Shown here: positions 1 through 7,901 of the stretch, in pieces | Position numbering within the stretch: the first letter of the stretch is position 1 | How the letters are laid out: each line of letters begins with the position of its first letter | Assembly (NCBI GenBank): GCA_910575565.1 | Contig: CAJTFL010000003.1 | Span: 186,001-250,000, forward strand | Direction of reading: 5' to 3' | Source: Lachnospiraceae bacterium | GTDB lineage: Bacteria; Bacillota; Clostridia; Lachnospirales; Lachnospiraceae | Length of the DNA: 64,000 bases | Position numbers and translations under genes: made by a program | The notes under the pieces: generated by a model | Databases searched by the model: none | What the model was told of the DNA's origin: nothing | What the model saw: the letters and a program-made list of their open reading frames with translations, nothing else

Positions 1-861
1 GATTTTCACCTCAAACAGAGCCGTGCAGCCCTCCCCGTCCCCGGCCATCATCTTTGCCAAGGTTTCATTCACCAAGTTTAACGCCTTTAAAAACTCCCGG
101 TAATCCCCATCCTTTTTCGTAATTTCCTTATTTCCTGCCAGCCCGTTTGCCAAAAGCAGCACCGTATCATTGGTGGAGGTATCCCCGTCTACGGAGATCA
201 TATTGTAGGTATCCTTGATATCTTCCCTTAAGGCCTCCTGCAAAAGCTCCTTGCTGATAGCCGCATCGGTGGTGACAAAGCTTAACATGGTGCACATATT
301 GGGATGGATCATGCCGGAGCCCTTGCACATCCCGCCAATCACCGCCCGCTTCCCGGAAAGCTCCACCTCCACGGCAACCTGCTTATTTTTCGTGTCCGTA
401 GTCATAATCGCCCTGGAAGCCGCCTCCCCTGCCGCAAGGGTTCCCGAAAGGCAGCCTGCCATCTCTTTTACCCCGGCCTTAATCCGATCCATAGGAAGCT
501 GCCTGCCAATCACCCCCGTAGAAGCCACCAGCACCGCCTCCGGCGGGATGGAAAGCGCCTCAGATGCCGCCTGGGCCGTCTGGCGGCAGTAGTCCATCCC
601 CTCTTTTCCCGTACAGGCATTGGCTATCCCGGCATTTACCACCACAGCCTGGGCCGGGACGCTTCCCTTTACCTGCTGCTGATCCCACTTAACGGGAGCC
701 GCCTTAACGATATTGGAGGTAAATGTCCCGGCCTGGCGGCAGGGAACCTCACTGTAAATTAACGCCATATCCTGGCGGCCTTCATATTTAATCCCGGCGG
801 CGCAGGAAGCCGCCTTAAAGCCTTTGGCGGCGGTAACGCCGCCTTCAATCCGTTTTATCAT
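1..861 (-). CDS. argJ: ArgJ, bifunctional ornithine/glutamate N-acetyltransferase (3' end outside window)
   Basis: Transfers the acetyl group from N-acetylornithine to glutamate (cyclic arginine pathway) and in the bifunctional form also makes N-acetylglutamate from acetyl-CoA. I read 287 codons from an ATG at 861; the gene runs off the left edge. The STGVIG motif (about residues 114-119) and KGSGMIHPNM followed by C-T-M-L are seen. Thr191 of that motif is the family's autocleavage nucleophile; this protein has Cys rather than the more usual Ala just before it. It lies about 50 bp downstream of a GNAT gene and argC on the same strand, so the three are probably one arginine operon. The visible part is intact. 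Very sure of the family; whether it is mono- or bifunctional cannot be read from sequence. Confidence 0.95.
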   Translation of the reverse strand, partial: MIKRIEGGVTAAKGFKAASCAAGIKYEGRQDMALIYSEVPCRQAGTFTSNIVKAAPVKWDQQQVKGSVPAQAVVVNAGIANACTGKEGMDYCRQTAQAASEALSIPPEAVLVASTGVIGRQLPMDRIKAGVKEMAGCLSGTLAAGEAASRAIMTTDTKNKQVAVEVELSGKRAVIGGMCKGSGMIHPNMCTMLSFVTTDAAISKELLQEALREDIKDTYNMISVDGDTSTNDTVLLLANGLAGNKEITKKDGDYREFLKALNLVNETLAKMMAGDGEGCTALFEVKI

Positions 862-911
862 TCATCTATTCCCCTTCCTGGATTTTTCCTCATTCTAAAT
901 GTCCCCTTCTT

Positions 912-1382
912 TTAATGATAAGGGATAAATTTCGTGATATTGGCCTCATTCAGCACAATGTCGTAGTAATTCACATCATCCCGGCTGTTCCAGCCAAGGC
1001 CTTTCCAAAAGGCGTTTCCCACCTGATTGGACTTAAAGGCAATCAGGCAGATTTTATTGATCCCCTCTTTTTCCAGGGCCTTCATGCAGGCTCCCACCAT
1101 CCGATACCCTACCCCGTGCTTCCGGTACTTTTCCGATACGCAAACATGGTAAAAATAGCCGGTCCTGCCGTCATGGCCGCAAAGGATATCCCCTACGATA
1201 TGCCCGTTCTGCACCGCCACCACGCTGGTGGTCGGATTCCTTTTTAAGAACCGCTCCACGCCCTCACGGGAATCATCGATGGAACGGATGCCAAAGCCTT
1301 TAATGCTCATCCACAGCTGATATACCCTGTCATAGTCTTCCGGCATCATCTCCCGGATAATAATGTCAAATGTCCCTGCCAT
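912..1382 (-). CDS. GNAT family N-acetyltransferase inside the arginine operon
   Basis: A 156-residue Gcn5-related acetyltransferase. The acetyl-CoA binding motif is visible as RKHGVGYRMV at about residues 86-95, preceded by the usual beta-4 strand (GYFYHVCVSEKYR). It starts at ATG 1382, 12 bp after the argC stop, and is followed by argJ, so it is very likely cotranscribed. Because ArgJ can already make N-acetylglutamate, this gene could be a dedicated N-acetylglutamate synthase of the short GNAT type or an unrelated acetyltransferase carried in the operon; the position favours an arginine-linked role, but that is inference. No frameshift or truncation is seen. Confidence 0.85.
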   Translation of the reverse strand: MAGTFDIIIREMMPEDYDRVYQLWMSIKGFGIRSIDDSREGVERFLKRNPTTSVVAVQNGHIVGDILCGHDGRTGYFYHVCVSEKYRKHGVGYRMVGACMKALEKEGINKICLIAFKSNQVGNAFWKGLGWNSRDDVNYYDIVLNEANITKFIPYH

Positions 1383-1394
1383 GGCAGCTCCGTC

Positions 1395-2438
1395 CTATGG
1401 GAACATGGGGGCTAAGCGAAGGCCTTTATCCTCCGGAAGGCCGAACATTAAATTCATGTTCTGGATCGCCTGCCCGGCAGCTCCCTTTACCATGTTATCC
1501 ATAGCTCCCATGATAATCACCCGCTTTGTCCGGGGATCAAGCTTGAAATTCACATCCACAAAATTGCTTCCCTTCACCCACCGGGTTTCCGGGCAAACCC
1601 CTTCGTTTAATACCCGGACAAAGCGCTCGTCCCCGTAATACCGGCGATAGATTTCCCGCACATCCTTATCAGAAACTTCCTTTGCCAGGGACGCGTAAGC
1701 CGTCACCAGGATCCCTCTGTCCATGGGAACTAAGTGGGGGGTAAAATTAACCGTAACCGGCCTTCCTGCGGCACAGGAAAGCTGCTCTTCAATCTCTGGC
1801 GTATGGCGGTGGGCAGCCACGCCGTAAGCCTTGATGCTTTCATTTACCTCGCAGTATAAATTATTCACCTTCGCCCCTCTCCCGGCCCCGGAAGTGCCGG
1901 ACTTGGCGTCGATGATTAGCGTATCCGGATCAATCAGCCCCTCCTTTGCCAGCGGATAAATGGAGAGGAAGGTGCAGGTAGGGTAGCAGCCCGGATTGGC
2001 AATCAGCCTTGCCCCCTTGATTTTCTCCCGGTTAATCTCCGGAAGGCCGTAAACAGCCTCCTGGATAAACTGGGGCGCGCCATGCTTTAGCTGATACCAT
2101 TTTTCATACACCGCCACGTCCTTAATCCGGAAATCGGCGCTTAAATCAATCACCTTGGCCTGGGAAAGGATTTCCTCGCTAATCACGGAGGACAAAAATC
2201 CCTGGGGCGTGGCCGTAAAGATCACATCCGCTTCCTTTACCGCCTGGCTTAAATCGTCTGACTGGCAGACACCATCCGTCATCTGGTACATATTCTGATA
2301 AACGGAAGCGTAATCCTGCCCCACATAGCTCCTTGAGCCAAACCATGTTATTTCCATATCTTCCCTTTGAAGCAGGAGCCTGGCCAGCTCTCCCCCGGCA
2401 TAGCCTGTGGCTCCGATTATCCCTGCACGAATTTTCAT
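1395..2438 (-). CDS. argC: N-acetyl-gamma-glutamyl-phosphate reductase
   Basis: Third step of arginine synthesis: NADPH-dependent reduction of N-acetylglutamyl phosphate to the semialdehyde. 347 residues, the normal type 1 ArgC length. The N-terminal dinucleotide-binding motif GATGYAGGEL is at residues 9-18; the catalytic cysteine is Cys151 in NPGCYPT. A later basic segment (HRHTPEIEEQ) carries the usual His-rich substrate region. Start ATG at 2438, with a purine-rich site upstream (GGAGCGGAGG). First gene of the argC-GNAT-argJ run, with a promoter about 45 bp upstream. Confidence 0.97.
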   Translation of the reverse strand: MKIRAGIIGATGYAGGELARLLLQREDMEITWFGSRSYVGQDYASVYQNMYQMTDGVCQSDDLSQAVKEADVIFTATPQGFLSSVISEEILSQAKVIDLSADFRIKDVAVYEKWYQLKHGAPQFIQEAVYGLPEINREKIKGARLIANPGCYPTCTFLSIYPLAKEGLIDPDTLIIDAKSGTSGAGRGAKVNNLYCEVNESIKAYGVAAHRHTPEIEEQLSCAAGRPVTVNFTPHLVPMDRGILVTAYASLAKEVSDKDVREIYRRYYGDERFVRVLNEGVCPETRWVKGSNFVDVNFKLDPRTKRVIIMGAMDNMVKGAAGQAIQNMNLMFGLPEDKGLRLAPMFP

Positions 2439-2480
2439 ATCCTCCGCTCCTTATCCTAATTTATTTTCAAACCTATACCC

Positions 2481-2508
2481 ATTATAATCGGTTTTCCGGA
2501 AATGAAAA
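2481..2508 (-). promoter_or_regulatory. Probable sigma-A promoter of argC
   Basis: On the minus strand a TATAAT -10 box (2481-2486) is preceded by TTTTCA (2503-2508) with a 16-base spacer. The spacer contains a small palindrome, TTTCCGGAAA. The -10 is perfect and the -35 is weak. I do not see a clear ArgR box here. Confidence 0.55.
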
Positions 2509-2974
2509 GCACATTTTACTCTGACACGCTTTTTCCTGCTCGGTTTTCGGATTATGGCCTGACTTTTGCCGTATCGGAAAGCAAATCATGATGTTTCATT
2601 AGTTTCTTCAGGCAAATCCTCCATATGCAGATAAGACACAACGTCAGCGCTTAATAAGTATACATCAATACCGAATAATATTCAATATATTTTTATTATA
2701 TTCACTATTTACGCATAATTATAACTATCCTCCCCTTTCCTTCACCATTTTCCAACGTTAATGCCGCTACTCTCTCCATTCCCATATCACCAGATAACAG
2801 ACCGTTCCCGAATATCCATAGTCAAAAATAAATATGCACCGCCATCCTCCAACAAACTGCAGTGCATTTAACCTCGAACATATATGATTTCCCTGCCCCT
2901 TGCCAAAAACATTGGCCGCATGAAATTTCAAAAATATGCCGCTTCCTATTTCTTTAACTTCTGTAACCTAAGAG
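2509..2974. other. AT-rich non-coding stretch upstream of argC
   Basis: About 470 bases with no supportable gene on either strand. It is rich in A/T runs (for example around 2680-2720). One minus-strand frame stays open for about 55 codons (2780-2945) but has no start, ribosome site or recognisable motif, so I do not call it. Probably degenerate DNA belonging to the broken-gene region that follows. Confidence 0.5.
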
Positions 2975-3085
2975 TTACAGATAAATATTCCAATATCCCT
3001 TTCTATCAGACCCTATTCTTTCTATAAAATACCCTTTTCTCTTAAATTTTTAAGCTTAACAGATACAGTTTTTCTGCTTATAGCA
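2975..3085 (-). pseudogene. C-terminal remnant of an AlbA_2 (Schlafen-like) ATP-binding/HTH protein
   Basis: Reading the minus strand, a short HTH-like tail (ISRKTVSVKLKNLREKG, then after a one-base shift YFIERIGSDRKGYW and a stop at 2975-2977) matches the way many AlbA_2/ATP-binding transcription-factor proteins end: a winged-helix tail with the IERIGSDRKGYW signature. The one-base frameshift and the missing upstream gene show that it is dead. It is joined directly to the transposase remnant at about 3085, so an insertion or deletion destroyed both. The assignment rests on my recollection of this C-terminal signature. Confidence 0.5.
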
Positions 3086-3466
3086 TCCTCTATGGGGTGC
3101 AAAGGCGTGACGAAGGCTTTGTCTTCGAGGCGATGGTATCATTCACGATGCAGAACACCGGCTTCCCGCTGCGGAGGGCTTCCCCATAGACGGTTTGGAT
3201 GACCGATGCCTTGATAAGGTCTTCCAAACGGCGGGAATCCTATTTGCCCTGGTTAAGAAAGCGGGCCAGGGTGGTCCGGCGGCAAGGGCTATGGGAGGAA
3301 AAATTTATGGCTTTCCCTTTGTACCCAAGGGAAAAAGCGGAAAATAAAACCTCCATAATGTGGCGGATGGCCGTGTGGCGGATGGCCGTGTGGGAAACAC
3401 CTGGCACAAATTGAAGGCGCTTAACCACTTGTAAATAATATCTGAATGATGTATACTGTTTTCCAT
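3085..3466 (-). pseudogene. Broken IS4-like (DDE) transposase, N-terminal part
   Basis: A ribosome site (AAAGGAG) and an ATG at 3466 open a transposase-like N-terminus (MENSIHHSDIIYKWLSAFNL). The frame then shifts near 3390-3400 to a segment with HIMEVLFSAFSLGYKGK and CRRTTLARFLNQGK. A TAG stop at about 3239 replaces the expected Trp; the same frame continues with DSRRLEDLIKASVIQT, GKPVFCIVNDTIASKTKPSS, and a second shift leads into LHPIEDA, where similarity ends at about 3085. So there are two frameshifts, one stop and a 3' truncation. A 15-bp unit is duplicated in tandem at 3361-3390; it keeps frame. Family assignment is to IS4-type transposases of Clostridia in general; I cannot name the IS. 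Confidence 0.75.
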
Positions 3467-3479
3467 AAGACATCTCCTT

Positions 3480-4193
3480 TTGTGGTATTTGATTTGTGGA
3501 ACGGTTATCCATAAGGTTAGGAATTTAAAGCTAAAACTCTGCGAAATATCAGGCGTCACAGCAAACGAGTTGTTAAGCGGGAAGGAAACTGACATGAAAG
3601 GTTATGAAAAAAAGGCAGATAAAAATTTGATTGTTTTGAACAGAAAAGATAAAAACAACAGGACAGCGAATGTGATGATTTCCATCATATTTTCAGCAAC
3701 GCTTTTGATAGGGATTACGGTATGCCTGATTTGCAATATAGCAATATCCGGCAGTTTAACATGGTCATTAATTCCGGTCAGCTCCATTGTTTTTGCATGG
3801 GCCATATTTTATCCAGGCATCATACTGGGAAAGAGGGGAATCATCGCAAGTTTAATTTCTTTAAGTGTTTTTATTATTCCATATTTATTTTTGTTAAGCA
3901 GTTTGATAAAAGCAAAAGAAATATTTTCCGTTGGTGTTGTTATGGCGATAGCTTCAATCATTTTCCTATGGATAATCGCTGGGATTTTAAATCACATTGG
4001 GAAAACAAGAAAATGGACTGCTTTAGGAATGATTTTTCTACTTGCTGTTCCATTTATATTTACCATCAACATCATGCTATCAAAAATGATCGCAACTCCT
4101 ATTCTTGATCGATGGGATATGCTGCCTGTCTTTGTCCTGTCCATGTTGGCGTTTGTTTCTTTTATTTGCGGCCGTGTTAAAAAACGGGATTGA
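3480..4193 (+). pseudogene. 5'-truncated XRE-type regulator with membrane domain
   Basis: The open frame ends with an HTH_3-family tail (LCEISGVTANELLSGKE at about residues 20-36), which is where an XRE domain normally finishes, but helices 1-4 of that domain are absent. The broken transposase abuts exactly there, so the 5' end has probably been lost. The rest is a basic linker and six hydrophobic segments at about residues 65-88, 92-112, 118-142, 147-167, 174-200 and 212-232. Such XRE-membrane fusions are common in Clostridia, and their targets are mostly unknown. A shortened product could start at ATG 3594, which would give a membrane protein with no DNA-binding part. Confidence 0.6.
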
Positions 4194-4551
4194 TGATCTT
4201 CCTTTATCGGCACACCCGTCTCCTTTAACAGTGATTCCTTTCCCATCATTACACAGGGCATCCCGTTTCTTTGCCATCTCCTTACCAAATATCCCCGATA
4301 AAGCGGGGCATGAATTTTCAGCCTGCAAGGCGGAAGAGGGAGGCGATACCCTCGCTTCGCTGGGGCAGGCTCTGCGGTGGCATCGTTGACCGATAGTGCT
4401 GTGTGCCAGTGGCACACGTTTAGCACGGACCGAAGCGGAGCGAAGACCAACGCGGCAGATGGAAATTCAGGCAAGTCATTTAGCGAAATGTAATCGAGTG
4501 TTTCTTTAATCGCCTGTTCTGTATAGGCTTTGTGATGTCCTTTCAAAATAT
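4194..4551. repeat. Non-coding stretch with hairpin repeat module (copy E)
   Basis: No credible gene. The open frames here run through repeat DNA. At 4397-4450 (minus orientation) lies a module whose partner is at 62047-62100: a GGTC..CGCTTCGGTC lead followed by a perfect stem GTGTGCCA/TGGCACAC inside an outer stem GTGCT/AGCAC. See the finding on compensating base changes. The flanks (4200-4320) show a second GC-rich segment I could not assign. Confidence 0.55.
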
Positions 4552-4839
4552 TCATGGCAACTCTGTGCTAAATACAACAGTATTCTGATTAAAATATTTA
4601 CCGTCCAACTCGATTGCGCTTCTAACCAACAAAAGCAATCTGTTGTTACCTACCATTATGCCCAGATCATTATAGAGATTATCTGTTAGAACATTATCTA
4701 TTGTTACAATATCCAGCGTGTCCTCTGCTGCGTCCGTATCCTCTGGATGTAATGTTTTATACAGCTTCAACAAATTCTTTTTATCTTGAAAAAGGTCTAA
4801 AAACACACTGTTTTTCGCAGTACGCTTCGCCCCAACCAT
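4552..4839 (-). pseudogene. N-terminal fragment of a PD-(D/E)XK (Rpn-like) nuclease family transposase
   Basis: From a likely ATG at 4839 the protein reads AKRTAKNSVFLDLFQDKK, LLKLYKTLHPEDTDAAEDTL, then IDNVLTDNLYNDLG and NRLLLLV. This is the usual N-terminus of the Lachnospiraceae PD-(D/E)XK nuclease / Rpn family proteins, which normally continue with a VEAQSTW motif holding a catalytic Glu and run to about 300 residues. Here similarity stops after about 77 residues and the catalytic E-x-Q strand is replaced by unrelated sequence, so the gene is truncated and inactive. Its 3' side runs into the hairpin repeat. Confidence 0.65.
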
Positions 4840-4937
4840 CACTCTGCCTGCCGTCCCCTCCGCCCGCCCCACACATAAAACCCGCAGCCAAAAGCAGGAT
4901 TGTTTGCGGATATTACGGATATAACGCCTTGGATTAA

Positions 4938-4990
4938 TAATTATGCATTTTATCTGCATAGTATTCATTTTATTTTCATATTATTCATCG
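4938..4990. promoter_or_regulatory. Possible ArgR operator region upstream of argG
   Basis: Two A/T-rich imperfect palindromes sit about 50-100 bp upstream of the argG promoter: ATGCATTTTATCTGCATA (about 4942-4959) and TATTCATTTTATTTTCATA just after it. Both resemble the general ARG-box pattern (TNTGAATWWWWATTCANW) but neither matches it fully. Offered only because argG is a classic ArgR target. Confidence 0.3.
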
Positions 4991-5025
4991 CTATTGTATA
5001 AATATAACTAATTTCATATTCCCTA

Positions 5026-5054
5026 TTGCATTTTTTCCCATTCTGTTGTATAGT
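5026..5054 (+). promoter_or_regulatory. Promoter of argG
   Basis: TTGCAT (5026-5031), a 17-base spacer, TATAGT (5049-5054). Followed by a strong ribosome site, AGGAGGAG, 7 bases before the argG ATG. Confidence 0.75.
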
Positions 5055-5096
5055 TATGAAAGCTTGGAAAACCACTGAACTTTAGGAGGAGATTTT

Positions 5097-6323
5097 ATGA
5101 AAGAGAAAGTTGTTCTGGCATACTCTGGCGGCCTGGATACCACCGCCATTATTCCCTGGTTAAAGGAACATTTCGATTATGAAGTTATCTGCTGCTGCAT
5201 CGACTGCGGCCAGGGCAATGAATTAGACGGCCTGGAAGAGCGGGCAAAATTATCCGGCGCTTCCAAACTGTATATCGAAGATTTAACCGATGATTTCTGC
5301 GACAATTACATCATGCCCTGCGTAAAAGCCAACGCCGTGTATGAGAATAAATATCTGTTGGGAACCTCCATGGCCCGCCCGGCCATCGCCAAAAGGCTGG
5401 TGGAGATCGCCCGCAAGGAAGGAGCCTCTGCCATCTGCCACGGAGCTACCGGGAAGGGCAATGATCAGATCCGTTTTGAGCTGGGCATCAAGGCCCTGGC
5501 TCCGGATTTAAAGATTATCGCCCCCTGGAGGATGACGGATATCTGGACCTTCCAGTCCCGTGAAGATGAGATGGAATACTGCCGGCAGAAAGGGATCAAC
5601 CTTCCCTTCTCCGCGGACAGCAGCTACAGCCGTGACCGGAACCTTTGGCATATCAGCCATGAAGGCCTGGAGCTGGAAGATCCTTCCAGCGAGCCGAATT
5701 ACCGGCATATGCTGGTGCTGGGCGTAACCCCGGAGGAAGCCCCCGATGAAGGGGAGTACGTAACCATGACCTTTGAGAAAGGCATCCCCACCAGCGTTAA
5801 CGGGGAAAAGATGAAGGTGTCCGACGTGATCCGCAAGCTAAATGAGCTGGGCGGCAAGCATGGCATCGGCATCGTGGATATCGTGGAAAACCGGGTGGTA
5901 GGCATGAAATCCCGGGGCGTTTACGAGACCCCTGGCGGAACCATCCTGATGGAAGCCCATCAGCAGCTGGAAGAGCTGGTGCTGGATCGGGCTACCATGG
6001 AAGCGAAAAAGGATATGGGCAATAAGCTGGCTCAGATTGTCTATGAGGGCAAATGGTTTACCCCCCTTCGTGAGGCTGTGGAAGCCTTCGTGGACGTAAC
6101 CCAGGAATACGTGACAGGCGAAGTAAAGTTTAAGCTTTACAAGGGCAATATCATCAAGGCAGGAACCACTTCCCCCTACTCCTTATACGATGAATCTCTG
6201 GCATCCTTTACCACCGGCGATCTGTATGACCACCACGATGCCAGCGGCTTTATCACCCTTTTCGGCCTGCCCTTAAAGGTTCGAGCCATGAAGTTAGCGG
6301 AAGCCGGGAAGCAGGAGCAGTAA
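5097..6323 (+). CDS. argG: Argininosuccinate synthase
   Basis: Joins citrulline and aspartate with ATP to form argininosuccinate, the penultimate step of arginine synthesis, in the cytoplasm. 408 residues, full length. The PP-loop ATP motif is seen at residues 8-16 (AYSGGLDTT), the HGATGKGNDQ segment at about residues 118-127, and the ARPAIAKR segment that contacts substrate near 95-102. Start ATG 5097 has a strong AGGAGG site. It is transcribed away from argCJ and has its own promoter; argH is not next to it. A REP-like element follows the stop codon by about 30 bp. Confidence 0.98.
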   Translation: MKEKVVLAYSGGLDTTAIIPWLKEHFDYEVICCCIDCGQGNELDGLEERAKLSGASKLYIEDLTDDFCDNYIMPCVKANAVYENKYLLGTSMARPAIAKRLVEIARKEGASAICHGATGKGNDQIRFELGIKALAPDLKIIAPWRMTDIWTFQSREDEMEYCRQKGINLPFSADSSYSRDRNLWHISHEGLELEDPSSEPNYRHMLVLGVTPEEAPDEGEYVTMTFEKGIPTSVNGEKMKVSDVIRKLNELGGKHGIGIVDIVENRVVGMKSRGVYETPGGTILMEAHQQLEELVLDRATMEAKKDMGNKLAQIVYEGKWFTPLREAVEAFVDVTQEYVTGEVKFKLYKGNIIKAGTTSPYSLYDESLASFTTGDLYDHHDASGFITLFGLPLKVRAMKLAEAGKQEQ

Positions 6324-6355
6324 CCAGATACCTGATAAAACGCAATCAACAACGC

Positions 6356-6408
6356 GCTGCATTCGCCAAATACTCGTGCGGACACAGCACTTGGCTCATT
6401 GCTCGCGG
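6356..6408 (+). repeat. REP-like imperfect palindrome, copy A
   Basis: 53-bp module, one of four in the window (others 11004-11056, 47047-47099, 62105-62157). It reads GCTGCATTCGCCAAA ... TTGGCTCATTGCTCGCGG, and the two halves can fold on each other. It lies 33 bp after the argG stop, in the argG orientation. This copy is the most diverged and lacks the usual CCTC lead. Confidence 0.75.
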
Positions 6409-6434
6409 AAATCAATTGTAAAATTGGAATTCAA

Positions 6435-6533
6435 AAGGGGCCGTTGCAAAACTTGGCGTCTCCACAATATATAGCGGGACTTATGGACATACCCAGCCTA
6501 TATATTGCACAGCGCCGTTTTGCAACAGCCCCT
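6435..6533. repeat. 99-bp near-palindromic element (MITE-like or long hairpin)
   Basis: The ends AAGGGGCCGTTGCAAAAC and GTTTTGCAACAGCCCCTT are inverted repeats, and the inner arms CAATATATAG / CTATATATTG continue the pairing, with GGCG/CGCC between. The loop is about 15 bases. No coding capacity. It could be a small transposable element or a strong terminator for argG; no T-run follows, which favours the first. Confidence 0.65.
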
Positions 6534-6566
6534 TCTGTCGCAAAGCAGCAGGCTTCCACAATCCAC

Positions 6567-6646
6567 AAGCTGGATATTTTGGCAGCTTCCATGACAGATT
6601 GCGGATAAGCTGGATATTTCGGCAAATCCCATGACAGATTGCGAAA
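6567..6646. repeat. Two-copy 40-bp tandem repeat
   Basis: AAGCTGGATATTT(T/C)GGCA ... CCATGACAGATTGCG appears at 6567-6606 and again at 6607-6646 with a few substitutions. Non-coding; sits between the hairpin element and the next promoter. Confidence 0.7.
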
Positions 6647-6697
6647 TGTCCGGTTTTGCGGCATCCCCTTTCTTTCCGGGCAAAATCCCAGGAACCC

Positions 6698-6726
6698 TTG
6701 CTCCCTTCCCAAATCTGCGCTATAAT
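6698..6726 (+). promoter_or_regulatory. Promoter of the DUF4317-LysR pair
   Basis: TTGCTC (6698-6703), 17-base spacer, perfect TATAAT (6721-6726), about 32 bp before the start codon. Confidence 0.7.
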
Positions 6727-6758
6727 TACACCATAAACGAAAAAGGCGGTTACATACT

Positions 6759-7898
6759 ATGAACAAAAAAGAAATTTCCGAGATCAAAAAGCAATTCACC
6801 CCCGAAAACTGCGCCATTACCCGCATCTGCGGCTGCTACGTGGACGGGGAAAAAAACAAAAAAGCAGAGATCACCCACGCCTTCCTCTCCCTCCCGGAAG
6901 AGGATCGCTTTAAATATTTTGAGATTTTCCGAAAAACCCTTTCCGGGACATTGGGGAAAAATCTGCTGAACATGGATTTCCCCACCGATGCCGAGATGCC
7001 GGGGGGCGGGCAGCATTCCTTCCTTAAGCTGCGCACCAGTCACTTAGAAGACCAGGAGCTTTTGGAGCAGTTTTATGACAAGGTTATTGAGCACTACGAT
7101 TACGGAGAAAATTACTTAATCCTCCTTATCCACGCCCTGTACGATATCCCCGGGAAATCCTCCGATAACCTGGAAATGTTTGACGCTTCCGACGAGGTTT
7201 ACGACTACATCCTCTGCTCCATCTGCCCGGTAAAGCTGTCCAAGGCGGGTCTTTCCTACGACTCGGAGGAAAACTGCTTTAAAAACCGCACCAGGGACTG
7301 GCTGGTGGAAATGCCCGACCGGGGATTCCTATTCCCTGCCTTTAACGACCGGGGCACGGATATCCACAGCTTCCTTTACTACTCCAAAAACGGGGAGGAT
7401 CTCCACCAAACCTTCGTGGAGGCCCTTTCCGGCTGCCCTATGCCCATGACTGCCGGGGATCAAAAGGAAGCCTTTAACACATTGGTCGAAGAAACCCTTG
7501 GGGAAACCTGCGACTACCAGCTGGTGAAAAATATCCACGAACAGCTGACGGCCATGATCGAAGAGAAAAAAGACGAGCCAGAGCCTTTGGCTCTGGACAA
7601 ATATGAGGTGCGCACCCTGCTGGAAGCCAGCGGCGCTGATACAGAAAAAATGGAAGCCTTTGACCATAATTTTGATGAGGCAGCCGGCTCCAAGGCTTCC
7701 CTCCTGGTTTCCAACGTAGCCAACACCAGGAAGTTTGAGATCAAAACCCCGGTGATTACCATCCAGGTGGATCCGGACTGCGCCGATCTGGTGGAGACGA
7801 AAATCATCGACGGCCGCCGCTGCCTGGTGATCGGGATTGACGAAAATGTGACGGTCAACGGGATCTGCGTTGCCGCCACAGAAAAAAATCCGGAGTAA
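6759..7898 (+). CDS. DUF4317 domain-containing protein
   Basis: 379 residues, soluble, acidic. I recognise it as the DUF4317 family, found mostly in Clostridia and of unknown function. The N-terminal signature is KKEISEIKKQFTPENCAITR followed by GCYVDGEK; the C-terminal 60 residues form a compact beta-rich tail (FEIKTPVITIQVDPD, CLVIGIDENVTVNGI). Start ATG 6759. The LysR gene begins 4 bp after the stop, so the two are almost certainly one transcript; whether the regulator controls this gene is not shown by the sequence. Confidence 0.85.
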   Translation: MNKKEISEIKKQFTPENCAITRICGCYVDGEKNKKAEITHAFLSLPEEDRFKYFEIFRKTLSGTLGKNLLNMDFPTDAEMPGGGQHSFLKLRTSHLEDQELLEQFYDKVIEHYDYGENYLILLIHALYDIPGKSSDNLEMFDASDEVYDYILCSICPVKLSKAGLSYDSEENCFKNRTRDWLVEMPDRGFLFPAFNDRGTDIHSFLYYSKNGEDLHQTFVEALSGCPMPMTAGDQKEAFNTLVEETLGETCDYQLVKNIHEQLTAMIEEKKDEPEPLALDKYEVRTLLEASGADTEKMEAFDHNFDEAAGSKASLLVSNVANTRKFEIKTPVITIQVDPDCADLVETKIIDGRRCLVIGIDENVTVNGICVAATEKNPE

Positions 7899-7901
7899 AT
7901 C

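Noticed and set aside
4080..4555. Minus-strand frames of 111 and 187 codons
   Set aside because: They run through the hairpin repeat and the antisense of the XRE membrane gene; no family similarity or ribosome site.
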